Shown: positions 29,426-41,643, numbered from the stretch's first letter. The stretch is 64,000 bases of DNA from Rhabditoides inermis (GCA_963966185.1 CAWZYM010000151.1:181501-245500); one strand, 5' to 3'. Made by a program: numbers and translations. Notes: generated by a model not told the origin, from the sequence alone.

Positions 29426-32400
29426 GTGGACTGTTCGTTCCCGAAGCCTCCTGTGTTCGACTGGCTCTCTGGAGCAGGCCCCGTCGACCACAAGGAGATG
29501 CTCAAGACATTCAACTGCGGAGTCGGCATGGGTAAGAAGCCAATAATAAGTCCATCCCCAGCATTTGAAAATTGCGCGCGCGCAAAACTTGAATTTGAAT
29601 TGAATCGCTCGATCTCGATGTCTATCGATTTCTAACCGCCTAGCACTCTCTTTGTCTTCACTCTTGTGATCTCTACTGGTGGTAACTGATTTGCCCATCC
29701 TTTCGTAGCGCGCGCGCTACATTGGAGGGTAAGTAAGTGTTCTCTGTCCGACCTCCGCACACCCTGGTCTTCTAGCGAGCTTTGCCTCAAGCTTATGCAA
29801 AATTGTTCAGCATCTTTCATCTTTAATGTTTGTACATCGACTTATTGTCAAAGAATAATCTTCCTCGGCATGCCTAACAAATCGGTCCCTATTCAGAAAT
29901 CTAGAGCCGTTGATTATGTAACCCTCACCATGAAAACGCGAAAAAAACGAGTTCTCAGAATGGGCTTTCCATATTTAGCTAATGCGATGATTTAGTGCAG
30001 GGTGACTATAAGCCGAGTGTAGTTTCGAAGAGAAACTCTTGATTAGCCGCACAATATCTCATCACTTTCCAAGCACGATTAGAACATCATTCAAAATTGC
30101 TCTAGTCTAGTTCATTGTTCGTACAGTATTGTACAAAAAAGATGTCAAAGGAATTAAAGTCGAAGAAATAAATAAACAAAATCCATTTCAGTTCTGATAG
30201 TAGGCGCGAATCAGGTGGATGATGTGATGCGGCGTCTGTCCGCCTCGGGGGAGCACCCGATGCGCATAGGACAGCTCGTGGAGAGGAGGGACGGTAGGGT
30301 TATTGTCCATCTTCACCCACTGACCTCAGCCATTCCAGACCGCCTCATCACCTACAAAAACGTGGCCACAGCGTTTGCCGGCGATAAGTACCGCCGCAAA
30401 CAGCGCAAGGTGAACTGTTTTTTGTAAGCAGTCCTATTCAATGTTTTCCCGACACTTTTCCTTCTTCAGAAATACACAAAAGCTAGAATTAAATAATACA
30501 TTTCTGTCGTCAAACGCGAATATCCTCGTCCAGCTGCTTTCGTAGCTTTGTTTCCGCATAATCCTGCTTGATTTGTCGTATGCGTCTACGACACAAATGA
30601 TTTATAAATGACGACAGTATATTTCTTCGGCTAAAAACCTTGAATACACATATAGCTAATTCCATGCATCCTGAAAAACACACGTGCCAACTGAATACCA
30701 AATTTATTTCATTGCCGATATCAAAAATACAAGTAAAAAACAGTACGCAGTGAAACCGAGATCATAACGTATAACGACAAGTGATAGACGGAGTTCGTAT
30801 GATAATGATGGGGAAATCAACCACACGGGGGCAAGGGAAGATGATGGCATTGATTGTCTGCTTGATGGACTGTGGCTTGTTGAGGTGCGGGTAGCTGTGC
30901 TCATCTCGGGCGCCGGCTCGAACATGGCTCGTCTGCTGGAGAGAGCGGCGCGAGGAGACAGCAACTGCCAGGTGTGCACATATCTGGACTCTCGTAGTTG
31001 AACTGTAAGCGACATTTTTTGTTGCTGAAAAAATCAATGAAAGAGCACACTTTCAATGTCATTTATATGCTGTCAGATCGCTCTTGTCATCTCGAACAAG
31101 CCATCGGCTGGCGGACTGGCGCTCGCCTCCCGCCAAGGAGTGCCCACTGCCGTCATTCCACACACACAGGACAGGGTTACCGGAGAGAGGGCCATGACAG
31201 AGGTGCGACATTGATTTCAGTATTATGCAACTATTGAAGGTTCAAAATTGAAATTCGAAAAGTTCAGGCTCTTCGCGCCGCTGGTGTTGAGCTGATCTGT
31301 CTCGCTGGGTTGGTCAAACATTTTCGAATCTCGACATTTATCAAACCAGTATTCAGAGTAGGAATAGGTGATTCCTAGATTCTATTTCATTTCATATTAT
31401 TCAGGTACATGCGCGTGTTGACCGCCGAGTTTGTGAACGCCTGGTCTGGGCGACTCGTCAACATCCATCCCTCCCTCCTGCCATCCTTCAAGGGTGATAT
31501 ACTAGCCATGTCTTATCTCCTCTCACTCTCGTTGACAAAGTACGGGATTTCGGCTTTACTTCGATTCATTCTCAACATGCTTTTATGAACATGCCATAAT
31601 CATATAATATTGAGATTACTGGAGATACCGCTTCTTGAAATGCGATAGATAATACTTTTCTCGAGAAAATGCGCTTTTGAAAATAAAAGCATGCTTGAAG
31701 CACAAGTTAATAAACACGGAATGATTTAGAGAAGTTTATCACTGAAAAAAAACACAAACGGTATTTCCGGATTTTCGATTAAAAAAAGCTTCGAAAAAGC
31801 TTAGGATGTATTCGGACAATATTTCCTGATCTTCAGAATGAATCACTTTCGTTATCATTCAATGAAGAAATATTTTTGAATCAAACAAAAGTTTTTTAAT
31901 CTGCACAAACAGAACTGTTATATAAATAAAACAAAAACGACCCCATCTTGAACAGCAGAAAAGATTCCATTGTGGATACATCATTGTAAACTGTCTCAAG
32001 ATCAACCAACATGCCAATTTGTCAAAAATACAGCTCACTTGATTCTCACGACAGTTCAAACCTTTACCTTTCCCTTTACCTTTCATACTCTCCTCTCTCA
32101 GGCGCGCACGCAGTCCGGGACGCGTTGGCGGCCGGTGTGCGAGTCGCCGGATGCACAGTGCACTTCGTCGTCGTCAGTCAAACAACTCAAAAGAATATTC
32201 TGAAAAATTATTTCTACTGTTGGGGCAAGTAAAGTATCATTACGAACCAATTTCATAATTTCCACGGATAGTACTGTATAGTTATAGTATAGTATAAATA
32301 ATACCCATTCAGCCCGAGGTGGATGCTGGCGCGATCGTGGCGCAGTCTGCCGTTCCAGTACACACAGACGACACGGAGCAGACACTGCACGAGAGAATCC

Positions 32401-32604
32401 AGGTGCGTCTTCCCAATTGTCACACTGTTTCTGTCTCTTTACTGAAAACTCCCATTACTTATCCGGTTTTTTTTTCAAATTGAAACAGTGTTCCAGTACC
32501 CTGTCCTAACCAAAAATGTCAGGACGACCTGTTTTCAGTCGGAGGAGCACCGTCTCTTTCCAGAAGCCATGGAAATGGTCGCCGACCGCCTACTCAGCGC
32601 GTGA
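29426..32604 (+). CDS. Duplicated 3' exons of GART (AIRS C-terminus plus GART domain)
   Basis: Ten exons match GART exons 27-36 with identical lengths: 29426-29531, 30192-30293, 30339-30409, 30885-30971, 31077-31202, 31268-31308, 31405-31493, 32102-32172, 32313-32402, 32539-32604. All frames are open, splice sites are intact, and it ends in the same TGA context. The GART catalytic segments [12 protein letters not shown] and [13 protein letters not shown] are kept. By eye there are 8 amino-acid changes in 283 codons against about 28 silent ones. Changes include EQP to EHP, AWC to AWS and the last exon CEEHC to SEEHR. It has no start exon of its own: the first exon begins in phase 0, matching the end of GART exon 26 (22262), so alternative splicing could swap in this 3' end. 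A recent unexpressed copy is the alternative. Confidence 0.85.
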
Positions 32605-33061
32605 ACTTCGTGCCTCACTCACTGTACTCATTCATGTTTGCGATTTTGTTTAGTGCGCGAATTCGATTTGAACATATTCCACATGTAAGTAGATCTGACC
32701 TATCCAAGTGTAAGATTAAAGTATTAAAGAATATCCTCAATGTCAAGTTTACAAAGTCCTTTAGTCTGATATTGTTTTTCTAATAGTGCTCGTGGCGTAG
32801 CTTACTTGTTCCAGAGTTCACGCTGATAAATTTGAAAATGTTTTAAACGGTGTATAGTGGTTCCGCAAAAGCGATCCAAGTTAGAGTTGCCTATGAACCT
32901 ACCAACATTTTGATTTCTGATGTACATATGTCAGAATTGCCAGACTTTTTCGGTGCCAAAGTCTTCGGCACGGTCATTGCCAAACAAAAATGTTAAGGGA
33001 AGAGAAAGATTTTTTTCGAAATAATTTGAAAAGAAGTGTTTTAGCTTACACATCTGTATAC

Positions 33062-33356
33062 TAGGGGGGTGGCTAGCGCAGTGGATGTGCGCGCTGCTAT
33101 CAAGCGGAAGGTCCCGGGTTCAATCCTCTCGGCGGCTAATGATGTACCGCTAGTCACGGTGGAGTGACGACCACCCTCACAACTTTCGTGAGCCTCTAGT
33201 CAGAAGTCTGTGACGTCATCTGATCCAAATTCATTACATTCATCGATGGACCCCTTGTAAGCAGCTAGCGACTTGTACTCGAGAGCCTTAGGTCAGTCCC
33301 CTTATTGGCTAGGTCGACGGTTGTATAACTTGAATCTGCTGATAAACAAACTTTTT
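33062..33356 (+). mobile_element. tRNA-derived SINE
   Basis: The head TGGCTAGCGCAGTGGATG (A box) and GGTCCCGGGTTCAATCC (B box) are followed by an unrelated body of about 210 bp and the tail CTGCTGATAAACAAAC plus a T run. It is inserted in duplication copy 2, splitting sequence that is continuous in copy 1 near 27001. Confidence 0.8.
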
Positions 33357-33660
33357 TTTTAAACTGTAAAAACAGAAACGCTCTATCGACCTTTGATGAA
33401 AATAGACTTATTCATTTAGAAAATGCATTTAGAAACTGCAAAATAGACTTAAAGTACACAAATTCATTAAGAAAATCCAAAATAGACGTATAAATGCATA
33501 TCCAGAATTGAAAACTGGATAGAAGCAGTTTACTACTAATGGCAAATAATCCGAACGTAACAAAGACAATGCATTATTCTAAACAATTTCTATGATGAAG
33601 TTTGCAACCTAAAATAACTAGCTTATCTTCTTACTGGTCGATATGATCGAGTTTTTGCAT

Positions 33661-36600
33661 ATCATGTTTTTGAAGAAAAAAATTTCTGGTTTGGACGCAT
33701 TTTTAGGGTTCAATGCTTATTAGACTTGCACTTGAAATGTAATCGTGATTTGCATAGTGCGTTGTAAGTGCATGTGCAATCCATTCTTTATAATAATGCT
33801 TCGAATCTTTGCTTATTATAGTTTTCTGCACACGGTCATATAATGTACTTTCAATTTTTTTTCAAATTTGGCTCTTCTTCGGTCATGTTAAGCTGCCACT
33901 TGAATTATCTGTTATAACTTACAATAAGCTTTTTCACATGTCTCGTTTCTTGTCAGCATACTTACATTCAAAAAGCAAAAGGGTAATATTTTTGGTTTCA
34001 TCGTACTTTCTACTATATAAAGTAACATATATATGTAATATTGTTCGCCAATGATTCTAAGAAGATCCCACTTTATTAAGTATAGCAATCCGTCTGTGAC
34101 TGATCCACTGATCGTAAGACTGCAACTTTTACGGACTATAAGAAGTTATAAATAAAGAATAAAGAGTGATAAACAATTTATAAGAGAAACAATTAATAAG
34201 ACGCTTCAATAAAAAAAAAACAAATCGCGATAAAACTATTTTAAAAGTGCTATAGAGTATATGTTCTATTGAATATCTTATCAAAATCTTTGTTAGTGAT
34301 ATTTATGACATATGTAAGTAATCACAAAATGGGTAATCGCTTCACCAGTAAAAATCGGTTTGATAAGGATGATTGTTTTATTTTTTATTCACTTCTGTGT
34401 TGTGTTACCAAGGATTTGATTATTGTTTTTTCGTAAAGCATGCTGCTATTCAAAATTGAAACATTGCGCCGTTCGTGTATCACTGGAAATAACAGTATAA
34501 TCATCTTTTAAGATGTTCATTTTTTTTTAAATTAGAGTTTTGTCCGTTGAGTTGCCGAACTTTCATTCGTCCCCTGGCGAATTTAATTCTTTGCTCATAC
34601 GTTATAACTGAATGTAATTTCATCCTTTTCATTTAGAAAGTTCTATTTCATATTTCTCAAAGTGCGATTTTACATGTCATATTTGGGGGGAACAATACTT
34701 CCCTTGGTTTTTTTGTCATTCACTTTCTACACTGTTTCATGTATGACTCAATTCGAATACTAATCCTTTACAGTTAAAAATCAGAATTGTGTACCCACAC
34801 TGCGTCAGAAAAGTTATAAAAACTCAAAAAAGTCTCTCCAATCGCTTTGAAAAAAATTGAGAGCAACATCACGATGTTACGTAATGTTGATGTTTATTTG
34901 GTGAATCACGATGTACTGGATGAAATGCTAACATGTTCAATTTCGGAATGGATTGCCCTTGTTTTTTTCATAGCTGATATGACTGCACTGCACGTTGGAT
35001 TTCCTGAATTGATATTGTTTGATGAATTTGAATAGACACTTAATCATCTTTACTTATCACATATTTTAAATCCGCCTTCTCACTCTAGTGCAAATGTGTT
35101 ACCGTACACTGTGCAGTTTTTTGTAGTCTGAACATTGTAGTCTGTAGTGAATCCATACATAACATGAATATATTTATAATACAAACAGACTGCGCATATA
35201 GTACATGATGCTTCGAAAATATTGTTATTGTTCATCAGAGGAAGCTAAAATAAGGATGTTGAAAATCTATTAAACTAGTATTTGCACTGAGCAGAACTCC
35301 AAGAACTCGACTCGATTTTGGAACACAAAATCGCCTCATCAAAAAACTTTTCAAACATTTTCTGAGAATTTATCATAAACACATCATTTCCTACATGTAA
35401 GTTCATAGAGCTGATTCAATAGAGTGATTGATGTATTTGGGAGTCTGAACACCTGAAAAAAAACCGAAAGCCTAATTTTTATTTTTCGACATTTTTTCTC
35501 AAGAATGCGCTTTCGTTTATAGATTACCTTTGCAGCAGGCCAAAGATTTGCAGTACTGTGATTTCCCTCGTATTAGCACCTAAGACAGGAATCGAATCTG
35601 CTTTCCTTGGTTCATATGCAGTAAACTGTAAACAATAAACAGTACATACAAACCACTATTCACTACACCACGCTGAGCTTTTTGCTAAATACTTATACTT
35701 ACTTGAATACTTGAAAGCTCCTTCAGCTTGCAAGCGCGAAGCCCATCTTTCCCCACAGTGAACGATATCGAGCTGCAGTTGCCCACTACTTGTAGTCTTT
35801 CCTGCGCTCATAGCTCTGTAAGATAGCAGACAGAATGCCCAGCGGGTTGGCGGCCGGGTTCTCGAGTGACGTTGCGTGGCCTCCAATCGGTAGGAGGCAA
35901 ACACATCCGAACTTATAGCCAATCGTCAGCGTGTCGAAGAGTCCAAATGTTCGAAGGAATTTGCACCACTCAAAGAAAATCAATATGCAAATTTTGGGCG
36001 TTTTGGGATTGGGGTTCAAAACTGTTTTGAAGTTTATCGTGATCAAACATTTATAGATATCAAATCAAGAGTGCATATCAAAATGAAATAAAACATGAAT
36101 TCCCATAGCTGGGTTTTCATTGCTCAGACGCCGATTGGCTGGATTTGCGAAGCCCCGCCCTATCAGCTGGGAGTTCGCATTGGCTAGAAGATGGGGGAGG
36201 ATTCCACCATTCGCGTCTCTTTTTCGTCGTAGTGACATCCTGATCAGTACAAGCCATAAGTATTGGTAAAATTTCAAAAAGTTGCTCCCGAGGATATGAA
36301 AATGAGAGTCATCTCTCGCAAGGAAGAGGTAGAAATCGGCGGTGCGAAACCAAATGGTGTACAACTGAACCCAACTATTCAATTGAATAGAGCTATCATA
36401 GAGTGTTAGATAGATTCCACTACTTAAATTAGAGAAAAACGTAAACTCACAATTCACAAAAGAACTTTGTGTTCTCTCTGGCCGAACTTAGGCGAAGGAC
36501 ACTTTTGACTGGCCATGTGCTCTGTAGTTTTTGGCAGCTGTACAGTAACCCGCGATCTATGTAGACTTTCGCCGTCAGTAAAAAAAACAAATATCAATGT

Positions 36601-36782
36601 ACGAACAAAATACTTTATTTCATTATGTAATGTTTAGACGCTTACAGACAACCCGGGCATCAATAAGGCATTCAATCAATAAGTACATAAGAAGATAAGG
36701 TCTCAACTCGACTGGAGAAATATTGTACAAAACGGGAAAGCTTGGAAGTGAGGTGTAGGTCCATAAAACTGTTCATTGGCGT
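33661..36782. other. Intergenic region, AT-rich
   Basis: I see no convincing gene apart from the GC-richer open frame listed at 35786-36046. CCAAT-type words (GCCAATCG, CCAATCGG, AGCCAATG, AGCCAATC as reverse complements) and a GGGCGGGGC word lie between about 35875 and 36200. A minus-strand AATAAA for the gene at 36783 lies at 36614-36619. Confidence 0.5.
35786..36046 (-). CDS. Possible unassigned exon or small ORF
   Basis: I do not recognise it. A GC-rich, coding-like stretch in AT-rich surroundings reads FLRTFGLFDTLTIGYKFG and HATSLENPAANPLGI and ends SYERRKDYK-stop. The upstream part of the frame is AT-rich and probably not coding. A TTTGAG acceptor-like site precedes the GC-rich part. 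It could be a terminal exon, a gene relic or promoter sequence (see the CCAAT words nearby). Confidence 0.22.
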   Translation of the reverse strand: MITINFKTVLNPNPKTPKICILIFFEWCKFLRTFGLFDTLTIGYKFGCVCLLPIGGHATSLENPAANPLGILSAILQSYERRKDYK

Positions 36783-37190
36783 CTAGTAGCCCTTGTTCGA
36801 TCTCAGCTGTCGTAGAGTGGTTGTCTGATGGCGGTATGACCGACTGAGGTGGTTCAATGCATCCGCCTCCATATATGCATACATATCCGCATACGGATCC
36901 GAGATATCGCGAAGTAGGCAAGCGACCGGCGAGAAGAAACAATTGTTGGAAGTCGGCGGATGCCTGAAAAACAGATATAAATACATGAACACATATGCTA
37001 TGAACGATTTCAGTGTACTGTAACGGAACTAAGCTCACCTTCTCTGTACGTGTACGGTAGGCGGTACAGTAGTCGCGAGGACATTTGCATGTCGATGAAT
37101 GCGCTTTCGTCGAATCAAAGCAGCGTCGCAGCAGACAGAAACAGAGAGGAGGAGGAGGAGGAGGAGGAGGAGTGCGGGCAGCAGTCTCAT
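36783..37190 (-). CDS. Secreted neuropeptide precursor with allatostatin-C-like loop
   Basis: Two exons (37190-37039 and 36963-36783; donor AAG|GTGAGC, acceptor TTTTTCAG) give 110 aa. The signal peptide MRLLPALLLLLLLLLSVSV is followed by CCDA. After it come an RRKR site, a spacer, an RR site and the segment HPPTSNNCFFSPVACLL followed by Arg. C-F-F-S-P-V-A-C has the spacing and pattern of the allatostatin-C core (Cys, aromatic, Phe, Asn, Pro, Ile/Val, Ser, Cys). The C-terminal tail after the loop (DISDPYADMYAYMEAD...) is longer than in insect AST-C precursors. The TATA box TATATAAG at 37236-37229 favours this ATG over the in-frame one at 37220. The intron falls exactly at the dibasic site. Released peptides of this type act on somatostatin/AST-C-like GPCRs; this role is inferred from the motif only. 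Confidence 0.6.
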
Positions 37191-37228
37191 TTCGGGAATG
37201 CGATGAATGCTGCTTTCCACGTTCCCCT

Positions 37229-37236
37229 CTTATATA
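37229..37236 (-). promoter_or_regulatory. TATA box of the neuropeptide-like gene
   Basis: TATATAAG on the minus strand, 39-46 nt upstream of the ATG at 37190. This spacing allows a short 5' leader and places transcription start downstream of the alternative ATG at 37220. Confidence 0.55.
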
Positions 37237-39409
37237 CATCGCCGCCCCCGGATAAAGACGCATTTCGGAGGATTTGCCGGTCAGCCTCGCCGATTCATAC
37301 TTTCCTGTCTGCGCTCTCTTTATGTTCTGAAGAAACGCCTTGTGGCGAGAATATGGTCAAACGACCATACTATCCCGCGGTTTCACTGAACCCCCAATAT
37401 CTATGCAATGGCCACATACGAAACCATATCATTCAACAAATACTTCACGTTTTACACTATTTTTGGTAAGTAGTTGCACTAATAAAACCATGTGCTGTAA
37501 AAAGTATTTCGAATCGAAGAACATTTAAAATTTCGGATTGCCAACGTTAACAACTACAATAACTACATATGTCAAACATCACATACATCACATTCTTTAC
37601 ATTGGTCATTACATACGTCAAACGAAACTTTTGCTTTATGCTTTCCGAAGAAAGAAACACATAGTGACGCAAACGTGTTCTAGAAACCTTTCTTATCTTT
37701 CGTGGTTGATGCTATTACTGTGTATTAGCCATTGATCATAACCATAACTTTGATTTTTGTGGTTCTTTATAATAGAAGATCATTCAAAGCGATAACGATA
37801 TAGGATCCACATCGGTGTAAACGACTATATTGATGAGTGAGTTATGACTTATGTCGATTGCCTATATCGTCCCCATGCACTACAGTAGTGGTCAGTAGAA
37901 TGGCCTCCTGAGACCACGTTTGACCGAATTCAGACAAATGTTCTACGACTTCAGTATACTGTAATCAAACTAGCCTTTTGGGTCTCTGCTGAGCTACAGA
38001 GTTCTGCGCCTGCGGAATCTAAAGCCTCTCATGTCATCTATACGTCAAGTTGACTCATTGATCTTTAAAATTCAAAATTCGAAAAGGATGAAAACCAGAG
38101 GAATCAAAACAAGCATATGAGCAGTATGAGCACTTTGACCTGAATTTAAAAATGCTATAGGATAAACCACTCGTAGGCCTTTCGATTCCGCTAACTTCAA
38201 ATTTCCGCTAACTTTATGTACTTAGATCCCGCTAACTTTATGTGCTTAGATCAAAAGATATGGATAGAGAATTTGGTCTAAAAAGGTTGTAAGTTTTGAC
38301 TACTGAAGCCTAGCTTATGGTATTTCGTTGTCTCATATACTAAAATACTAGCTATGCAAAACGTTTGATCAGTGGTATTTCAAATACGATATAGATATTT
38401 GTTCTTTGCGAAATCTATGGTAGTCGTTTTCCATTCAACAAATTCGAATATTATGAACTATCCTGTCTCTCCCACGCTTTTCACGAAATGGAGTATGAGA
38501 ATAGGATTGTTCGAATTTGCTGGGATAAACTGTCTAATTATAATTAATGGACAGAATAACACTGATTTGATGGAGTGTTGCAATTTCATTTTCCCAGAAG
38601 TAATTTCCATTGAGCATCATTGGTTTGCATACGTTTTCGACGCAACGACTGCTTGCAGCGATGAGCCTGTCTTAGCACATCGCTTAGCGGTTATGTAGTT
38701 ATGTAACAAAACGTGTGGAAAGAGTTTGACAACAATTCCTTGGCAAAAACGGTTCTTCAAAATACCGAGCTTGTTATTCGACAACCAGAAAACGATTAAC
38801 ACCAGCAGATTGGTTGCATGGCTAGTACCACAATAATATCTTGTAATATTTCTCTTGTAATATTTCTTTTGTCATACCAATTTCCAAATGTTTACAAACA
38901 TCAATTTTCATATGGTCATTGTAACGCGAAATTCGAAAATGCATATATCGGAAAGTTTTGTGCACATCTCGTCAAAATAAGTTCGTCATATTTCGAGTAT
39001 TGTGGGTTGTGGTTGTGGGTTGACATAACACTCACGCTACGAGGATCGTACTATGCAGGTTCAGAAACGATGAATACCTACATACGCACTTACAAACAGT
39101 TGTTCAGTTTTTCAGAAGTGAGCTTCGATGAACCTTAACTTGGATGAACCACTTTAAGCGCCCCTGTGCAAAAAAAATCACTATTCAAACTGTATCGTCA
39201 CTCTCCTCCATCGTCATTAGTCGTCATTCGTCATTATGTATCACGGAAGTTTGTACATAGTAGCTGACTCATACTCGTTGACTCATAATCGACTATCAAA
39301 TCACTTGAGACGTCAGACGCAAGTTCCACTAATAAGGTCTGATGATATCATACATGAATGTATAACAAAATACAAAACAGTTCATTTATCATAGTATCTA
39401 TTACTTGTT

Positions 39410-39549
39410 GCTTGTTCCATAATACAATGCGTGTGGCCAATGCAGCGCCGAGCTCGCTGCTTCGAGTCTCGTCTACAGCGTTTTGTATGCGTGACAACGA
39501 GAGTTTATGAGAGCTGGTTGCAGGATATAAGTCGCCACTGTGCCTTTAA
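39410..39549 (+). mobile_element. Partial copy of the 40285-40673 element
   Basis: Shares GCGCCGAGCTCGCTG-TTCGA and ends AAGTCGCCACTGTGCCTTTAA, the same terminal repeat as the element at 40285-40673 read on the opposite strand. The other end is not recognisable. Confidence 0.55.
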
Positions 39550-39674
39550 GTATGTAGTTCTCATTCAGCTCACTACATCTGAGTGAGCTAATCTTCTGAG
39601 CTGTTTGCTTCAAATTTGCAGGAGGCTTATAATAGGCACGTGAGGAAACTGAATAATAAATTGTATATATTATG

Positions 39675-40195
39675 TTAAAGATACAGGGACCTATTCGCTC
39701 CCTGCTAGTTGCCCTTCAAAACGACCTGTCAAACAACAGCGGCGCGGCGGAATGGTTAGTGAGTTAGGAAATCGGAAATGACGATCGGTGGTTCTATCCT
39801 CACTGCTGCCAGTGTTTTTGCAGTGTAATATCTCGAGAGCAAAATCATAACAGTTTATTGTAATCCTGTTAACAACGATGTTTTTTTTTTTTTGCAAAAC
39901 CATGCATATGCAGCAAAAGAAGTTCTCGCATTTCGGACATCGTATGAATGAGGCTGTATTATGTGAGTTTTGCAGCATGACAATTGATCTTCCAGGTTTG
40001 TTAGAAACAGTACTCGGTGAATATACCTAATTATGTGACATCGAGTTGAAGTGTCTTGTGGCAAGGATAAAAACTGAAAAAAAACACTGGCAGCGGCGAG
40101 GATAGAACCACCGATCGTCATTTCCGATTTCCTAACTCACTAACCATTCCGCCGCGCCGCTGTTGTTTGACAGGTCGTTTTCAAGGGTAGTCTAT
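39675..40195. repeat. Foldback element, arms with tRNA-like modules
   Basis: Arms of about 110 bp at about 39712-39822 and 40083-40186 are near-perfect inverted copies: AACGACCTGTCAAACAACAG, GCGGAATGGTTAGTGAG, GATCGGTGGTTCTATCCTC. Each arm has A-box-like and B-box-like words. The left flank TTAAAGATACAGGGACCTATTC resembles the terminus of the MITE at 41191. Confidence 0.8.
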
Positions 40196-40284
40196 TCGGT
40201 GCGTGGCCAAATCCCCTTCAAAGTGCTATTTTGGGAAAGTTAAAATCATTTTCGGTTTCAGCGTAAAAAGTTGTGTATAGGTGC

Positions 40285-40673
40285 TTAAAGGAACAGTGGC
40301 AACTTATTTCTGCCACAATCTGCCACAACTCCTCATTTTCACATGCGCAAAATATTTGGCGCGAACGGGAATCGAACCAGCGAGCTCGGTGCCACAACGC
40401 AGCGCACATGCACTGAGCCATGAAGCAAGTGAAAGGCCTTCGATCATTTACGCGTATGTCTCCGAACCCAATTTTTGCAGTATTGAAGCTTTGAGCGGTA
40501 GGCTAATCGTGATGGGACCAATTTTGAACTCAAAATTTCAGCTGCATTATTGCCAATGCAGATTCGAAAGTAACGCAGAATCGTCGTTCTTTCGCAAAAA
40601 ATACAATTGTGTTAGGTTAATATGATTTTGAATAATACTCAAAGTCAAAAACAAGTCGCCACTGTTCCTTTAA
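40285..40673. mobile_element. TTAA-flanked MITE containing a tRNA-like head
   Basis: TTAA on both sides; termini AGGAACAGTGGC and its inverted copy GCCACTGTTCCT. On the minus strand about 40430-40360 reads ATGGCTCAGTGCATGTGCGC and CTGGTTCGATTCCCGTT, a tRNA-like A/B box pair. Confidence 0.8.
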
Positions 40674-41190
40674 TTATATCAATTCTCCTCATAAATTGAG
40701 TTAATCCACAATCTATCCGCATCCGGATAGTTTGCCACAACTCACTGTCAAACGAGTCAAATAAGGGGATTGTGATTGCGCCTTCTTATAGCAGTTAAAG
40801 GTGAAAGAATATCGAAAACAATTTATTTTATATTCGAAGTTTGAAGTGATATGCTCCTAGCAGGCGGCTGAGCGAGGTCCACTCGTTACTACTATTGCTT
40901 TCCATACAGAATCAAATGAAGGGATATTCTATTAGAGGTGAAAAGTATAAGACCAATATTGGCATAAGCATTCGAATCGGCAGAAATAAAAAGATCGACG
41001 AAAAATCGCAGCGCTTATTGTGTTTTCACAGCTGCTGCGTTGTCACAAACTAAAATGTCAAATTATGACTTTTAAAACTGTACATCACATTTCGACTTAT
41101 CTTTGCTTCTATATACGTATGTGCATTCCGAAATCGTTTTTCAAACATTGCTCTCATGTCTATTCACAGATCTATGAGATCTATATAGCT

Positions 41191-41643
41191 TTAAAGATAC
41201 AGGGGCCTATTCAAATAGCATGCTGATCGTAAATTTTCTCGCCAAGAGAATTTTTTTTTTGGCTCGTCAAGAAAACACACGGTACCAGTTGAAAAGTGGG
41301 TTGAAATCACGTGAGGAATTACACAAAACATGCGGGTTAGTCACATTCAAACCCGGGTTAGTCACATCATCAGCCGCGCATGCTATCCACAATACCACGA
41401 GGGATAGTTGCGAAGGTGTATTGAGTGCGGTAGATATATTCAAGACACGCGCAGCTATCGACACAAACCGGGTTTGCTATGTATTTTCAAGCGGGAATTT
41501 GAAATTCTGCGATCAGAGTTGCCGATGATCGTTTCTCAATCACGATGAACCTTTGTTTCTCCGTTCCAATTAAAGTTTGTTTGTGTTTTTGTGGACTATA
41601 AATCATTAAAAAATGTTAAAAAAAAGGGCCACTGTATCTTTAA
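41191..41643. mobile_element. TTAA-flanked MITE
   Basis: Termini TTAAAGATACAGGGGCC on the left and TTAAAGATACAGTGGCCC as the reverse complement of the right. The right TTAA (41640-41643) is shared with the next element. Confidence 0.8.

Larger units (their letters stand above)
28210..33660 (+). repeat. Segmental duplication, copy 2
   Basis: Second copy of 22520-27310. It is longer because of three insertions absent from copy 1: a TTAA-flanked MITE (28287-28810), an adjacent inverted-repeat element (about 28813-29148) and a SINE (33062-33356). Confidence 0.9.

Noticed and set aside
36703..37263. 186-codon unspliced minus-strand frame over the neuropeptide-like gene
   Set aside because: It reads through the intron in another frame with a poly-Pro segment; the spliced frame with signal peptide, processing sites and loop is far better.
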